Source of the DNA: Verrucomicrobiota bacterium
GTDB lineage: Bacteria; Verrucomicrobiota; Verrucomicrobiia; Limisphaerales; J093
Assembly: GCA_029556615.1 (NCBI GenBank)
Contig: JAKQDD010000240.1
Coordinates: 1 to 50,967 of the forward strand
Length of the DNA: 50,967 nt
Direction: 5' to 3'
In this document: piece after piece, positions 33,814 to 42,315 of the stretch
Position numbering within the stretch: position 1 is the stretch's first letter
Layout of the letters: every line of letters starts with the position of its first letter
Program-made: the position numbers and the translations under genes
The notes under the pieces: generated by a model
Seen by the model: the letters and a program-made list of their open reading frames with translations, nothing else
The model's database searches: none
Told to the model about the DNA's origin: nothing

Positions 33814-34590
33814 TCAATCCACCCCGCGCCGCACCCAGCCGTCGCCGCCGAGCTCGGGCACGAACGCGTGGCGGTCGAGCGCGGCGCACTCCGCCACGTC
33901 CCCATGCAGCTCGGCATGCTCCCACAAACGCCGGCCGTTTCGGGCGAGCCGGCAGCCTTCCAGCAAATTGTCCGCGTAAGGCCGGTGCGCATGCCGGGCC
34001 ATCAACACCGAGTCCGACACCGACGCACCCGCCAGCATCGGCTCGATCCGCTCGCAGAGCGCCCCCGCCGCCAAAACATCCTCGAACGCCGCCTCCTCGT
34101 ATGTGCCGCTGCATACGAGCAGGATCTCCCGAGGCCGCGCCCTGGTGAGTGACGCCGCCACCGCCCCGAGATTCACCAGGGCGCCCACCAGCACGCGTCC
34201 CGCCCCGGCGCACGCCCGGAGCGCCCGCGTCCCATTGGTGGTGGTCATCACCAGCGTCCGGCCCTCAACGCGTTCCCGGGTGAACTCGCGGGGCGAATTC
34301 CCGAGATCAAAGGCCACGCCACCGGCCAGATCGGCGCCAATCCGCAGGCCCCCGCGCTCCCCGGCCAGCACCGCGCCCGGGTGCTCCGCCCGCACTGCCA
34401 GCGCCTCGCCGATTCCCCCGACCGGCCGGATCGCAACCGCCCCGTTCGCCAGCGCAGTCACCATCGACGTCGTCGCCCGCAGGACATCGAACACCACGCA
34501 GACAGTTCGCGTCAGGTCGCGCGCCTCGAGCGCCGCGAAATCCGCGGGAGTGAACAACACGTCGATCGCCGTCGGCTGGAGTGAACTCAT
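33814..34590 (-). CDS. comB: 2-phosphosulfolactate phosphatase family protein, 258 aa
   Basis: Family signatures are 'VCVVFDVLRATTSMVTALANGA', 'LAGERGGLRI', 'FDLGNSPREFT', 'VMTTTNGTRALRAC' and 'ILLVCSGTYEEAAFEDVLAAG'. In archaea ComB hydrolyses 2-phosphosulfolactate in coenzyme M synthesis. In bacteria the same family is widespread, often without other coenzyme M genes, and the natural substrate may differ (sulfolactate metabolism is one option). No comA or comC lies nearby. It begins 18 bases after the PAP2-glycosyltransferase gene on the same strand, so they probably share a transcript. Confidence 0.9.
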   Translation of the reverse strand: MSSLQPTAIDVLFTPADFAALEARDLTRTVCVVFDVLRATTSMVTALANGAVAIRPVGGIGEALAVRAEHPGAVLAGERGGLRIGADLAGGVAFDLGNSPREFTRERVEGRTLVMTTTNGTRALRACAGAGRVLVGALVNLGAVAASLTRARPREILLVCSGTYEEAAFEDVLAAGALCERIEPMLAGASVSDSVLMARHAHRPYADNLLEGCRLARNGRRLWEHAELHGDVAECAALDRHAFVPELGGDGWVRRGVD

Positions 34591-34608
34591 GGCATTCGAT
34601 CCACAGAC

Positions 34609-36804
34609 TCAACGCTGACTCGGGGACGTCAGCCCGGGACGCAGTCCGCGGCAGGCAAAGAGCTCGAACCGGTGCATCACCCGCCCCCGGTACCGGATCT
34701 CCCGGACGCCGAGCGACGTCACCGACTCGAACTCCGCGATCAGCGACGCGGGGGCCTCCAGCCCCGCCTTCGCCTCGGCCACGTAGACGGCACTCTGCCC
34801 AACCCGGTCCCGATATCCCCGCCAGAAGTAGAACTGGTTCACCGGATGGTCGCTCGAACGGAAGTAAACCACCGGGTCCCGCCCCGCACGCTCCCGGCTC
34901 CCGGGAAGATAGAAACTCAAGAGGCCGGTGATCCCGTAATGCTTGCCGATCACAAAGACGGGTTTCCCTTCCTGCGCCAATTGCTGGCGCGTGGACTCGA
35001 CCACGCGCCCGGTCTCGCTCCATCCGCGGACCCGGCGCAACGGATCCAGACTGGCAGGCAGGTAGTGCCCCGTCAGCTTGTCGACGAGATTCGTGTCATG
35101 CAGGACCACGACGAGCGGCAATCCCAACGCCAAGCCCAGCGTCAGCCAGCGCTTCACCCCACGCACCCCCGCCCGCCACCGCAGATCCCCGTACACCACC
35201 AGAAGGCAGAACAGCGGGATCACCGCCGGCACAATCCAGTTCGGATGCACCCGCGCGCGCAGTGAGTAGAGCCAGTACCCCAGAAACAGCGGCGCACCCA
35301 TCGCCAGGAAGAACATCAGGAGTGCGTGATCCCGCCGCCGGCGCCAGACCGCCACCACCGCCCAAAGGAGTCCGCCAAAAAACACCGGGTTCAACAGCCC
35401 GATCTCCGACACCGTGAAATCCCCGAGAAACCTCAGGGTCAACCGCCACGCCTCCGTCAGGCCGGCCCGATCCTCGAGGTGGGCGACGGTCACCCAGCCA
35501 TGCTGGGCGTTCCACCACATCACCGGCGCAAGACACAATGCGTTGATCGCCAAGGCCGCGTACGGCCCGGGCCGGCTCCAGTGCCGGCGGGCCGTCTTCC
35601 AAAAGCCCATCAACAGCAGGATCGAAACCCATTGCAGCAAGGCCGTGTACTTGCTCAGACAACCGCACCCGAGCCAGAACCCCAGCCAGGCCCAATCCCG
35701 CGTCCGCCCCCCGGCCTGCAACGCTCTCCAGGCGGAGAGCATCCCCAGCGTCCAAAATCCTACCGACAACGCATCAACCGTGAAGAGCACCGATCCCGCC
35801 GCCATCAACGGCGTCGCATTCAGCATCAGCACCAGCCAGAAACCCGACCTCGCGTTCACCTCCCGCTCGAAAAACCGCAGCAGCAGCACCCCGAGCCCTG
35901 CGGCGATCAACGGCGCACAAAACCGGACCCCCAGTTCCGTGTCCCCCCAGAGCCGAGTGCCCAGAAACTGGGCGTAGGCGACCAACGGCGGCTTGCTGTA
36001 GTAGGACAAGGCCAGATGCTTCGACCATAGCCACTGGTAAGCCTCGTCCTCGCTTAACTCGATCCGATCGGAAGCCAGATAGACCACCCGCGCCACGAAT
36101 AGCACCGCCACCAGCACGTAACCCAGCCGCAGCCATTGGCGCGCCGCGGCCCGAGCCGGATCCCGAACCGGCTCGACACCCGGCTGCGGCACCAGGGGAT
36201 CCGCATGAACCACGGGACACACCAACGACGGCAACCGCCGCCACCAAAGCGGAAACCACCGCCGACCCGCGCTGCGCCAGAGCCAGTTCAGCATCCCCAC
36301 CCCGCCCGCCCCCAGGATCAACCCCACCAATCCGCCCGCCATCACGTCCGACGGGTAATGCACACCGTTGTAAACCCGCGACAGACTCACCAGAAACGCC
36401 AGCGGCACCATGAACCACGCACTCCGCCGGTAGTAAACCCAGGACACCGCAAGCCCGGCAAACCAGTTCGCCGCATGCGACGACGGCAGACTCCACGTCT
36501 TGCCCGCACCCACCAGGAGCCGCACGTCCGACACCTCGAGGAACGGCCGGGGCCGACCGATCATCTCCTTCAACTCGCCGACCACGGCGTTGTTGAGGCA
36601 CCCCACCACCAGCACGAGCATCACCACGCATAACCGCCCGCGCACACCCCCCTTCCACCCCATCGCCACGGCCAGTATCCCCAACGCCGGCATGAAAAGC
36701 GGATTCCCGCTCAGAAACGGCATCACCGCGTCCAGCCACGGGTGCGCCCAGGAATGGTTCACCCAGCGGAACACCGCAAGATCAAGCGCGCCAACCGACA
36801 TCAT
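34609..36804 (-). CDS. PAP2 phosphatase fused to an ArnT-like (GT39/GT83) glycosyltransferase, about 731 aa
   Basis: The N-terminal ~190 residues are a PAP2 lipid phosphatase with the three catalytic signatures: 'KEMIGRPRP' (K-x6-RP), 'SLPSSHAANW' (PSxH) and 'SRVYNGVHYPSD' (SR-x5-H-x3-D), in about five membrane helices. From about residue 240 onward the protein is a polytopic glycosyltransferase of the ArnT/PMT kind: 'ELSEDEAYQWLWSKHLALSYYSKPPLVAY', 'FCAPLIAAGLGVLLLRFFERE', 'GFWLGCGCLSKYTALLQW', and a soluble C-terminal part. Such enzymes use undecaprenyl-phosphate sugars, releasing undecaprenyl phosphate; PAP2 enzymes work on prenyl (pyro)phosphates. The frame is open to 38790 but overlaps the divergent operon; the PAP2 fold fixes the start near 36804 (AGGA nine bases before; 36801 and 36816 are alternatives). 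Confidence 0.9.
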   Translation of the reverse strand: MMSVGALDLAVFRWVNHSWAHPWLDAVMPFLSGNPLFMPALGILAVAMGWKGGVRGRLCVVMLVLVVGCLNNAVVGELKEMIGRPRPFLEVSDVRLLVGAGKTWSLPSSHAANWFAGLAVSWVYYRRSAWFMVPLAFLVSLSRVYNGVHYPSDVMAGGLVGLILGAGGVGMLNWLWRSAGRRWFPLWWRRLPSLVCPVVHADPLVPQPGVEPVRDPARAAARQWLRLGYVLVAVLFVARVVYLASDRIELSEDEAYQWLWSKHLALSYYSKPPLVAYAQFLGTRLWGDTELGVRFCAPLIAAGLGVLLLRFFEREVNARSGFWLVLMLNATPLMAAGSVLFTVDALSVGFWTLGMLSAWRALQAGGRTRDWAWLGFWLGCGCLSKYTALLQWVSILLLMGFWKTARRHWSRPGPYAALAINALCLAPVMWWNAQHGWVTVAHLEDRAGLTEAWRLTLRFLGDFTVSEIGLLNPVFFGGLLWAVVAVWRRRRDHALLMFFLAMGAPLFLGYWLYSLRARVHPNWIVPAVIPLFCLLVVYGDLRWRAGVRGVKRWLTLGLALGLPLVVVLHDTNLVDKLTGHYLPASLDPLRRVRGWSETGRVVESTRQQLAQEGKPVFVIGKHYGITGLLSFYLPGSRERAGRDPVVYFRSSDHPVNQFYFWRGYRDRVGQSAVYVAEAKAGLEAPASLIAEFESVTSLGVREIRYRGRVMHRFELFACRGLRPGLTSPSQR

Positions 36805-36864
36805 CGTTGCGCGCATCCTGACCGGTCCCGGCCCCGAACGCCAGTCCCGACCCGCCTTTTCGGT

Positions 36865-36894
36865 TTGCGGCACGGGCCGGGTCCACGTTATAAA
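36865..36894 (+). promoter_or_regulatory. Candidate promoter of the ten-gene envelope/transport operon
   Basis: TTGCGG (36865-36870), 18 bases, TATAAA (36889-36894) is the best sigma-70-like match in the 267-base divergent gap between the PAP2-glycosyltransferase and the first solute-binding/OmpA gene. It would give a leader of about 170 bases. I see no obvious riboswitch or operator in that leader. Confidence 0.4.
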
Positions 36895-37071
36895 GGACCT
36901 CGAGACCTGTACTGGCCAGCGCTCCTCATCGGGGGTATGGGTGCCCGACATGTGCCACGCCCGGCCGGATACGGCGGCTGCGGAATCCCTGAGGTTCAAC
37001 GGCCCCGGGAGACGACGGGAGTGGGTGAACAGTCCTGAGGAAATGACGGAAGCAAAGCGAAAGACCCCATC

Positions 37072-38928
37072 ATGAACCTTCATGCTCTCTCTCCGCACGC
37101 CTTGATGTGCCTTGCCGTCGCCGCAGGAATCGGGCTCGCCCCGTGGAAGGCCGGCGCCCAGGAGACACGGTTCGCCGATCTGGTCGGACCAGGCGCCGTC
37201 GGCGCGGTCACCGCCACGGCCCCGCTGCAGGTTCCGTTTATCACCTGGGGCGGTGACATGGCCACGTTCTACGCCAACGGCGGCCTCACCACGCGGCCAG
37301 GGTCCCTGTTCCAAAAGCAGAACCTGAACCTGCGGCTCGTGCCCGCCGATGACTTCATCCAGCAGGTGCGCGATTACCGCGCCGGCAAGACACCCTTCCT
37401 CCGCGGCACGTATCACATGGTCGGCCTCGCCTCCGAGGTCATCGGCTCTGACCCGCGCACCAAAGGCGTGGTCATCCTCCAAATGACCTGGTCGGCGGGC
37501 GACCATCTGGTGGCTCGCGACAACCTGCGCACCCTGAGCGATCTCAAGGGGAAAACCGTCGCGCTCCAGCAATGCGGCCCCCATGTCGGCATGCTCGACG
37601 ACGTCCTCCGCTCCGCCCAACTCTCCTGGAACGACATCAAGGTCGTCTGGACCAAAGACCTCACCGGAACCGCGGAGGCCCCGTCCGAGATGTTCCGCAA
37701 GCGGGCCGACATTGATGCCTGCTTCGCCATCACCCCCGACATGGTGGGCCTCTGCGGTGGACTCGCCAACACCGGCACCGGCGCCGAAGGCACCGTCAAG
37801 GGCGCCCGGGTCCTCGTCTCGACCGCCCAGCTCTCCCGATCCATCGCGGATGTCTACGTCTGCCGGAAGGACTTCTACGACGCCAACAAGGAGATGGTCA
37901 CCCGCTTCGTGGCCGCCTATTTGAAGGCCTGCGAGGAAATCGTTGACCTCAAACGCCAGTACGAAAGCGCCGGCTCCCCAAGGTACAAGGAATTGCTCCA
38001 GTTGACCCAGGACATCTACGGCAAGAAAACCATCCCGGTCCTCGACGACGCCCATGGCCTCCTCGCCGACTGCACGTTCGTGGGTTACCCGGGCAATGTC
38101 GCCTTCTTCCTCGAAGCCGGCAACTTGAACGGCTTCGAGGCGTTCCAAAAGTCCGCGCTCGACCTCGCGGTCACCCGGGGTTACGCCCGCGACCGCATGG
38201 GGCTCTTCCCCTCGGGCCTTGACTACCAGTCGCCCCTGTTCCTCAACCTCCTCACCAAGACCCAGGTCGAACGCGGCGAGCGATTCCGCGCCGAGGCGGT
38301 CCGCACCGAAATCGAGCAGCTCAGCGCCGGAGGCGGCCTCGACGACCGCACCATCCTCTCGTTTACCATCAGCTTTGAGCCGAACCAGACCGAGTTCAGC
38401 GCCGTGCAGTACGGCGCGGAATTCCAGCGGGTCGTCGAAACCGCCGCCCGCTTCGGCAACGCCGTGGTCGCCATCCGCGGCCACGCGGATCCCACCAAGA
38501 CCCTGCTCGACCTCGTGAAGGCCGGCATGACCAGGGGCGTCCTTAAACGCGTCGGCACCCAGGGCAATTACTCCTATTCCATCAACGGCAAACCGCTCGA
38601 TCTCGCCAATACACCCGAGCTCACCCGGCTCATCGAGAGCGGCGCCTTCGATGGTGTTCCCGACAACAACCCGCGCGAAACCATGCAGGCCGCCCTGAAC
38701 CTGTCCCGAAGCCGCGCTGAGGCCGTCCTCAACTCCATCGTCGACTACGCCAAGGGCAAGGGCATCACCATCGACAAGACCCAAATCCAACCCGTCGGCG
38801 TCGGCATCCGCGAGCCGTTCGTCGCCAAACCGGGCAATATGGACGAAGCCAAAAAGAACATGCGCGTCGAGTTCCGCATCGTGCGCGTCGCGGCCGAAGC
38901 CAGCAAACAGGCCGACTTCGATTTCTAA
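37072..38928 (+). CDS. NMT1-type solute-binding domain fused to OmpA-like peptidoglycan-binding domain, 618 aa
   Basis: A signal peptide (HALMCLAVAAGIGLAPWKAGAQ) precedes a periplasmic-binding domain (about 45-370): 'PFITWGGDMATFYANGG', 'YHMVGLASEVIG', 'LSDLKGKTVALQQCGPHVGMLDDVL', 'DACFAITPDM' and 'RFVAAYLKACEEIVDLKR', the layout of NMT1/THI5/TauA-like receptors. The C-terminal ~200 residues are an OmpA-like domain with 'VVAIRGHADP' (the GHTD position), a ~65-residue insertion, then 'NLSRSRAEAVLNSIV' and 'KKNMRVEFRIVRV'. It would be a receptor anchored to peptidoglycan. First gene of the operon; the VWA gene follows after 23 bases. GAAAG lies upstream of the ATG. NCBI-style names such as 'phosphate ABC transporter substrate-binding/OmpA family' describe this architecture; the ligand is not known. 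Confidence 0.88.
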   Translation: MNLHALSPHALMCLAVAAGIGLAPWKAGAQETRFADLVGPGAVGAVTATAPLQVPFITWGGDMATFYANGGLTTRPGSLFQKQNLNLRLVPADDFIQQVRDYRAGKTPFLRGTYHMVGLASEVIGSDPRTKGVVILQMTWSAGDHLVARDNLRTLSDLKGKTVALQQCGPHVGMLDDVLRSAQLSWNDIKVVWTKDLTGTAEAPSEMFRKRADIDACFAITPDMVGLCGGLANTGTGAEGTVKGARVLVSTAQLSRSIADVYVCRKDFYDANKEMVTRFVAAYLKACEEIVDLKRQYESAGSPRYKELLQLTQDIYGKKTIPVLDDAHGLLADCTFVGYPGNVAFFLEAGNLNGFEAFQKSALDLAVTRGYARDRMGLFPSGLDYQSPLFLNLLTKTQVERGERFRAEAVRTEIEQLSAGGGLDDRTILSFTISFEPNQTEFSAVQYGAEFQRVVETAARFGNAVVAIRGHADPTKTLLDLVKAGMTRGVLKRVGTQGNYSYSINGKPLDLANTPELTRLIESGAFDGVPDNNPRETMQAALNLSRSRAEAVLNSIVDYAKGKGITIDKTQIQPVGVGIREPFVAKPGNMDEAKKNMRVEFRIVRVAAEASKQADFDF

Positions 38929-38951
38929 CCGGGCACTCCCCCATCCGTCCC

Positions 38952-39905
38952 ATGAACTCGAATGGCGTTCGCCGATGGCTGGCCGCAGCCTGCGCAGCCG
39001 GATTGTCCGCTGCGACCGGCAGCATGGCCCAGGAATTCCAGGATAACGTCGTCATCGTCCTCGATGCCTCCGGGTCCATGAAAGACCCGATGCCCGGGGC
39101 GTCGGACGGCAACAAAATGGCCGCCGCCAAAATCGCCCTCCGCACCGTCCTCCAGCAGGTGCCCGAAACCACCCATATCGGGCTCCTGGTCTTCAGCGCG
39201 CGCGGGATCCGTGACCCCTGGGTCTATCCCCTCGGCCCGCGCAACACCCCGGCCCTGCTCGAAGCCATCGACCGCATCGAACCCTACGGCAACACCCCGC
39301 TCGGCCAGTACCTCAAACTCGGCGCCGACCGCCTCCTGCAGGAGCGCACCCGCCAGTACGGCTACGGCAGCTATCGCCTCCTCGTCGTGACCGATGGCGA
39401 GGCCCAGGACCAGGACCTCGTCACCCGCTATACCCCGGATATCATCTCCCGCGGAATCACCATGGACGTCATCGGCGTGGCCATGAACCGCGATCACACC
39501 CTCGCGCGCAAGGCCCATTCCTACCGCCGCGCCAACGACTCCGCCGCGCTCCAGACCGCCGTCGCTGAAGTCCTCGCCGAGGTCTCCCGACCCCGATCGG
39601 ATGTCGCCCAGAACGTCGAGTTCGACTTGCTCGCCCCAATCCCCGATGAGGTCGCCGCCGCCGCCCTCCAGGCGCTCTCCACTTCCGGTAACCACCCGAT
39701 CGGCACCTCCCCCCGCAGCGGTCCCTCTGCCCGTCCCCGCGTCGACCCCGACCGCACCCCGCCCACCGCCCAACAGCCCGCCGCCCCTGCACCGCCTGCG
39801 CCTCACCACCAACGGAAGAAACCGGCGATCAACATCACCTACATCGTCACCGCCCTGGTCGTCCTCAGCTTCGTAGGACGCCTCTTCCGGAGCCGACGCC
39901 GATGA
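38952..39905 (+). CDS. Exported VWA-domain protein with C-terminal membrane anchor, 317 aa
   Basis: Residues 1-27 are a signal peptide (LAAACAAGLSAATGSMAQ). A von Willebrand factor A domain follows (about 32-215) with a complete MIDAS: D38-A-S-G-S42, the threonine of 'YGNTPLGQYL' and the aspartate of 'LLVVTDGEAQD'. A proline-rich linker (about 245-285) leads to a single membrane helix ('INITYIVTALVVLSFVG') and a basic C-terminus. The MIDAS should thus face the periplasm, ready to hold a metal-dependent protein ligand. It lies between two solute-binding/OmpA genes; its TGA overlaps the next ATG (ATGA), indicating translational coupling and matched amounts. VWA proteins often act as adaptors for AAA+ ATPases; an AAA+ gene closes this operon but on the other side of the membrane. 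Confidence 0.9.
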   Translation: MNSNGVRRWLAAACAAGLSAATGSMAQEFQDNVVIVLDASGSMKDPMPGASDGNKMAAAKIALRTVLQQVPETTHIGLLVFSARGIRDPWVYPLGPRNTPALLEAIDRIEPYGNTPLGQYLKLGADRLLQERTRQYGYGSYRLLVVTDGEAQDQDLVTRYTPDIISRGITMDVIGVAMNRDHTLARKAHSYRRANDSAALQTAVAEVLAEVSRPRSDVAQNVEFDLLAPIPDEVAAAALQALSTSGNHPIGTSPRSGPSARPRVDPDRTPPTAQQPAAPAPPAPHHQRKKPAINITYIVTALVVLSFVGRLFRSRRR

Positions 39906-41482
39906 GTGAGAAGCGCGCCAAAGGCTGTCTGATCGCTGCCGTACTGTGGTGCGTCATCCTCGCCCTGCTCGCCGTCGGCTACCGGTTCTTCGTCCATCCC
40001 TACCTCCAGGAAAGACTGCGCGGCAGTACCGGCGGCAGCAGCCAGTACCAGGACCAGATCGTGCTCGCTGCCGACTCCTTCTCCGGCTACGCCATCCTCC
40101 GCTCCGAAGCTCTCAAACAGCAGATGCGCACCGCCAAGATCCGGTACGTCATCCAGAACGACAAAGGCGACGTCGCCGCCCGCCTCAAGGCGCTCCAGGA
40201 GGGCAAGGTCCATCTCGCCGCGTTCACCATCGATTCGCTCCTGCTCGCCGGGGCCCGGCTGAATGACTTTCCCGGCACCATCGTCCTCGTGCTCGATGAG
40301 ACCAAAGGCGGCGACGCCATCGTCGCCGCTCCCGGTGTCATCAAGAGCCTCCAGGACTTGAACCGGCCTGATGCGCGGATCGTCCTAACGGCGAACTCCC
40401 CGAGCGAGTTCCTTGCCCGTGTGGTCGTTGCCCAGTTCAACCTGCCCAATCTGCCCGAGACCTGGTCGATCCCCCTCGATGGCCCCAGGGCCGTCCTTAA
40501 CCACCTCCGCACAGCCAACCCCAATGATCCCCGGGCGTTCGTCCTCTGGGAACCTTACGTCACCAAAGCCCTCGAAACCCAGGGCACCCAGGTCCTTCTC
40601 GACAGCTCCCGCCTCAAAGGCTACATCGTCGACGTCCTCGTCGCCCAACGGCAGTTCCTCCGCGATCACCCGGAACGGGTCCAGACGTTCGTCGAAGCTT
40701 ACTGCCGGGCCGCCTATGCCTATGCCCAGCCCGGTGACGCCATGGTCCGGCTCGTCCAGGAGGACGCCCGGCAAACCGGCAGCGAGTCCCTGAATGAAAC
40801 CCAGGCCCGGCAGGTCGTCCAGGGCATCCGCTGGAAAAACACCCTCGAGAATTACGCCCACTTCGGCCTCGCCAAAACCGGCGCCGACGGCGGACTCGAG
40901 CATCTCGAGGACATCATCGCCAAGATCGCTGATGTCCTCGTCAAAACCCGCGCCATCAGCGCCCCCCCGCTCGAGGGCCGCTACCACACCCTGTTCTACA
41001 GCGATCTCCTCGCCGACCTCCAGCGCCGCCAGTTCCACCCAGGCAAGGGCGCCGTCGTCATCCCCGGCCTCGGCCCGACCGGCACCCCGGATGAACAGAT
41101 CCGATCCGAGGCCGGCGTCAAGACGCTCACCCCCGAACAGTGGACCCAGCTCCAGCCGGTCGGCGAGTTGCGCGTCGATCCCATCGTGTTCTCCCGCGGC
41201 GGCTCGAGCATCAGCGTGCAAAGCGAACGCGATCTCTCCTCCCTCGCCCGCCGTCTGCAGTCCTTTCCCAACTTCTATCTCCGGGTCATCGGCCAGACTC
41301 GGGCGGAGGGGGATGCGGAGGCCAACCGGTCGCTGGCCCAGGCGCGCGCCGAAGCCGTGGCCCGCGTTCTGCGCACCCAGGGGATCAGCGCCGACCGCAT
41401 GCGGACCGAGGCCGTGCCCTCGGACACCGCCGGCGGCGAAGGACAGTCGGTGCGGTTTGTGGTCGGACAGGTCCCGTATTGA
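39902..41482 (+). CDS. Membrane-anchored NMT1-type solute-binding domain fused to a divergent OmpA-like domain, 526 aa
   Basis: An uncleaved N-terminal helix (LIAAVLWCVILALLAVGYRFFV) anchors the protein. Residues about 50-330 are a binding-protein fold: 'DQIVLAADSFSGYAIL', 'KALQEGKVHLAAFTIDSLLLAGA', 'SLQDLNRPDARIVLTANSPSEFLARVV', 'VLWEPYVTKALE' and 'VLVAQRQFLRDHPERVQTFVEAYCRAA'. The C-terminal ~105 residues resemble an OmpA domain ('VFSRGGSSISVQSERDLSSLARRLQSFP', 'ANRSLAQARAEAVARVLRTQGISADRM'). The GHTD motif is changed to GQTR, losing the aspartate that contacts diaminopimelate in studied OmpA domains, so wall binding may be lost or altered. It resembles the product of 37072-38928 in plan and is probably an ancient paralogue. 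Start overlaps the VWA stop. Confidence 0.85.
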   Translation: MSEKRAKGCLIAAVLWCVILALLAVGYRFFVHPYLQERLRGSTGGSSQYQDQIVLAADSFSGYAILRSEALKQQMRTAKIRYVIQNDKGDVAARLKALQEGKVHLAAFTIDSLLLAGARLNDFPGTIVLVLDETKGGDAIVAAPGVIKSLQDLNRPDARIVLTANSPSEFLARVVVAQFNLPNLPETWSIPLDGPRAVLNHLRTANPNDPRAFVLWEPYVTKALETQGTQVLLDSSRLKGYIVDVLVAQRQFLRDHPERVQTFVEAYCRAAYAYAQPGDAMVRLVQEDARQTGSESLNETQARQVVQGIRWKNTLENYAHFGLAKTGADGGLEHLEDIIAKIADVLVKTRAISAPPLEGRYHTLFYSDLLADLQRRQFHPGKGAVVIPGLGPTGTPDEQIRSEAGVKTLTPEQWTQLQPVGELRVDPIVFSRGGSSISVQSERDLSSLARRLQSFPNFYLRVIGQTRAEGDAEANRSLAQARAEAVARVLRTQGISADRMRTEAVPSDTAGGEGQSVRFVVGQVPY

Positions 41483-41511
41483 CCTCTCCCGCGCCGTCGG
41501 CACTATCGGAG

Positions 41512-42312
41512 ATGTTGTCTGACACCGGAATCATGCCGGACGAGAAGGAGATCCGCCGGAGGGTGCTGCTGCGGCTGGCGAGCCATCCGCTGGTCCTGGG
41601 GCCCTTTGTCGTCGGACTCACCGCCCTGGCCGCGGTCTGGGCCCTGGGCCTCCGCACCGGGCTCGGCCTCTTCGCCGGCCTCGCCGGCCTGCTCGGCGCA
41701 GCGGGCGCCTTTCTCACCCAGTGGATCCTCCGAGGCGAGGCCGTCGCCCGCAAGGTCACCCAGCAGGCCATCGACGAGGAAGCCGGCCTCCGCCAGGCAC
41801 GCCTCGACGACCTCGACAAGCACCTGACCAGGGCCGATAAGGATCCGCGGCCCGAAACGGCCCTCCGGGATCTCCGCGCCCTCGTGCGCGCCCTCGCCGA
41901 ACTCGAAGCGGGTGCCCCTCCCGCCCAACTCGCCCTCCTCGTCGAAATCCGGTCCCGCGTCGACCAGTTGTTCGACCAATGCGTCCACTCGATCCAACAA
42001 ACGGACCGCCTGTGGCAAACCGCCGCCCAACTCAGCTCCGCCGCCGCCCGCAAACCGCTGCTCGACCAGCGGGAGCGACTCATCGATGACGTCCAGTCCA
42101 CCATCCGCCAGTTGAGCGACACGCTCGTCGGCATCCAAAACCTGGGTGAACGCGAAGGGTCCTCCCGCGAACTCACCCGCCTGCGGGAGGAGCTCGACGA
42201 AAACCTCGCCCTGGCCCGAACCGTCGACGCGCGCGTCGCCGCCCTGCTCGATGAACGCGCGACGGCCCCACCCTCGTCCCTGCTTTCGCAAACCCCGGAA
42301 AAGAAAGGATAA
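41512..42312 (+). CDS. Two-helix membrane protein with long coiled coil, unknown function, about 266 aa
   Basis: Near the N-terminus are two adjacent hydrophobic segments ('HPLVLGPFVVGLTALAAVWALG' and 'LGLFAGLAGLLGAAGAFLTQWIL'). The remaining ~190 residues are charged and heptad-like ('RQARLDDLDKHLTRADK', 'LRALVRALAELEAG', 'LVEIRSRVDQLFDQCVHSIQQTDRL', 'QRERLIDDVQSTIRQLSDTLVGIQNL'). With both helices paired, the coiled coil should be cytoplasmic, on the same side as the PspA-like product of the next gene (3 bases downstream), which it may recruit. The arrangement recalls XpaC/YceG-type helpers of TelA-like proteins, but I cannot confirm family membership. Start: ATG at 41512; a TTG at 41479 overlapping the previous TGA (TTGA) or ATG at 41533 are possible. 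Confidence 0.75.
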   Translation: MLSDTGIMPDEKEIRRRVLLRLASHPLVLGPFVVGLTALAAVWALGLRTGLGLFAGLAGLLGAAGAFLTQWILRGEAVARKVTQQAIDEEAGLRQARLDDLDKHLTRADKDPRPETALRDLRALVRALAELEAGAPPAQLALLVEIRSRVDQLFDQCVHSIQQTDRLWQTAAQLSSAAARKPLLDQRERLIDDVQSTIRQLSDTLVGIQNLGEREGSSRELTRLREELDENLALARTVDARVAALLDERATAPPSSLLSQTPEKKG

Positions 42313-42315
42313 CCT

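Noticed and set aside
34609..38790. Single 1393-codon gene on the minus strand
   Set aside because: Only the part up to about 36804 has domain sequence (PAP2 plus ArnT-like). The rest is antisense to the solute-binding/OmpA gene and reads as low-complexity acidic text.
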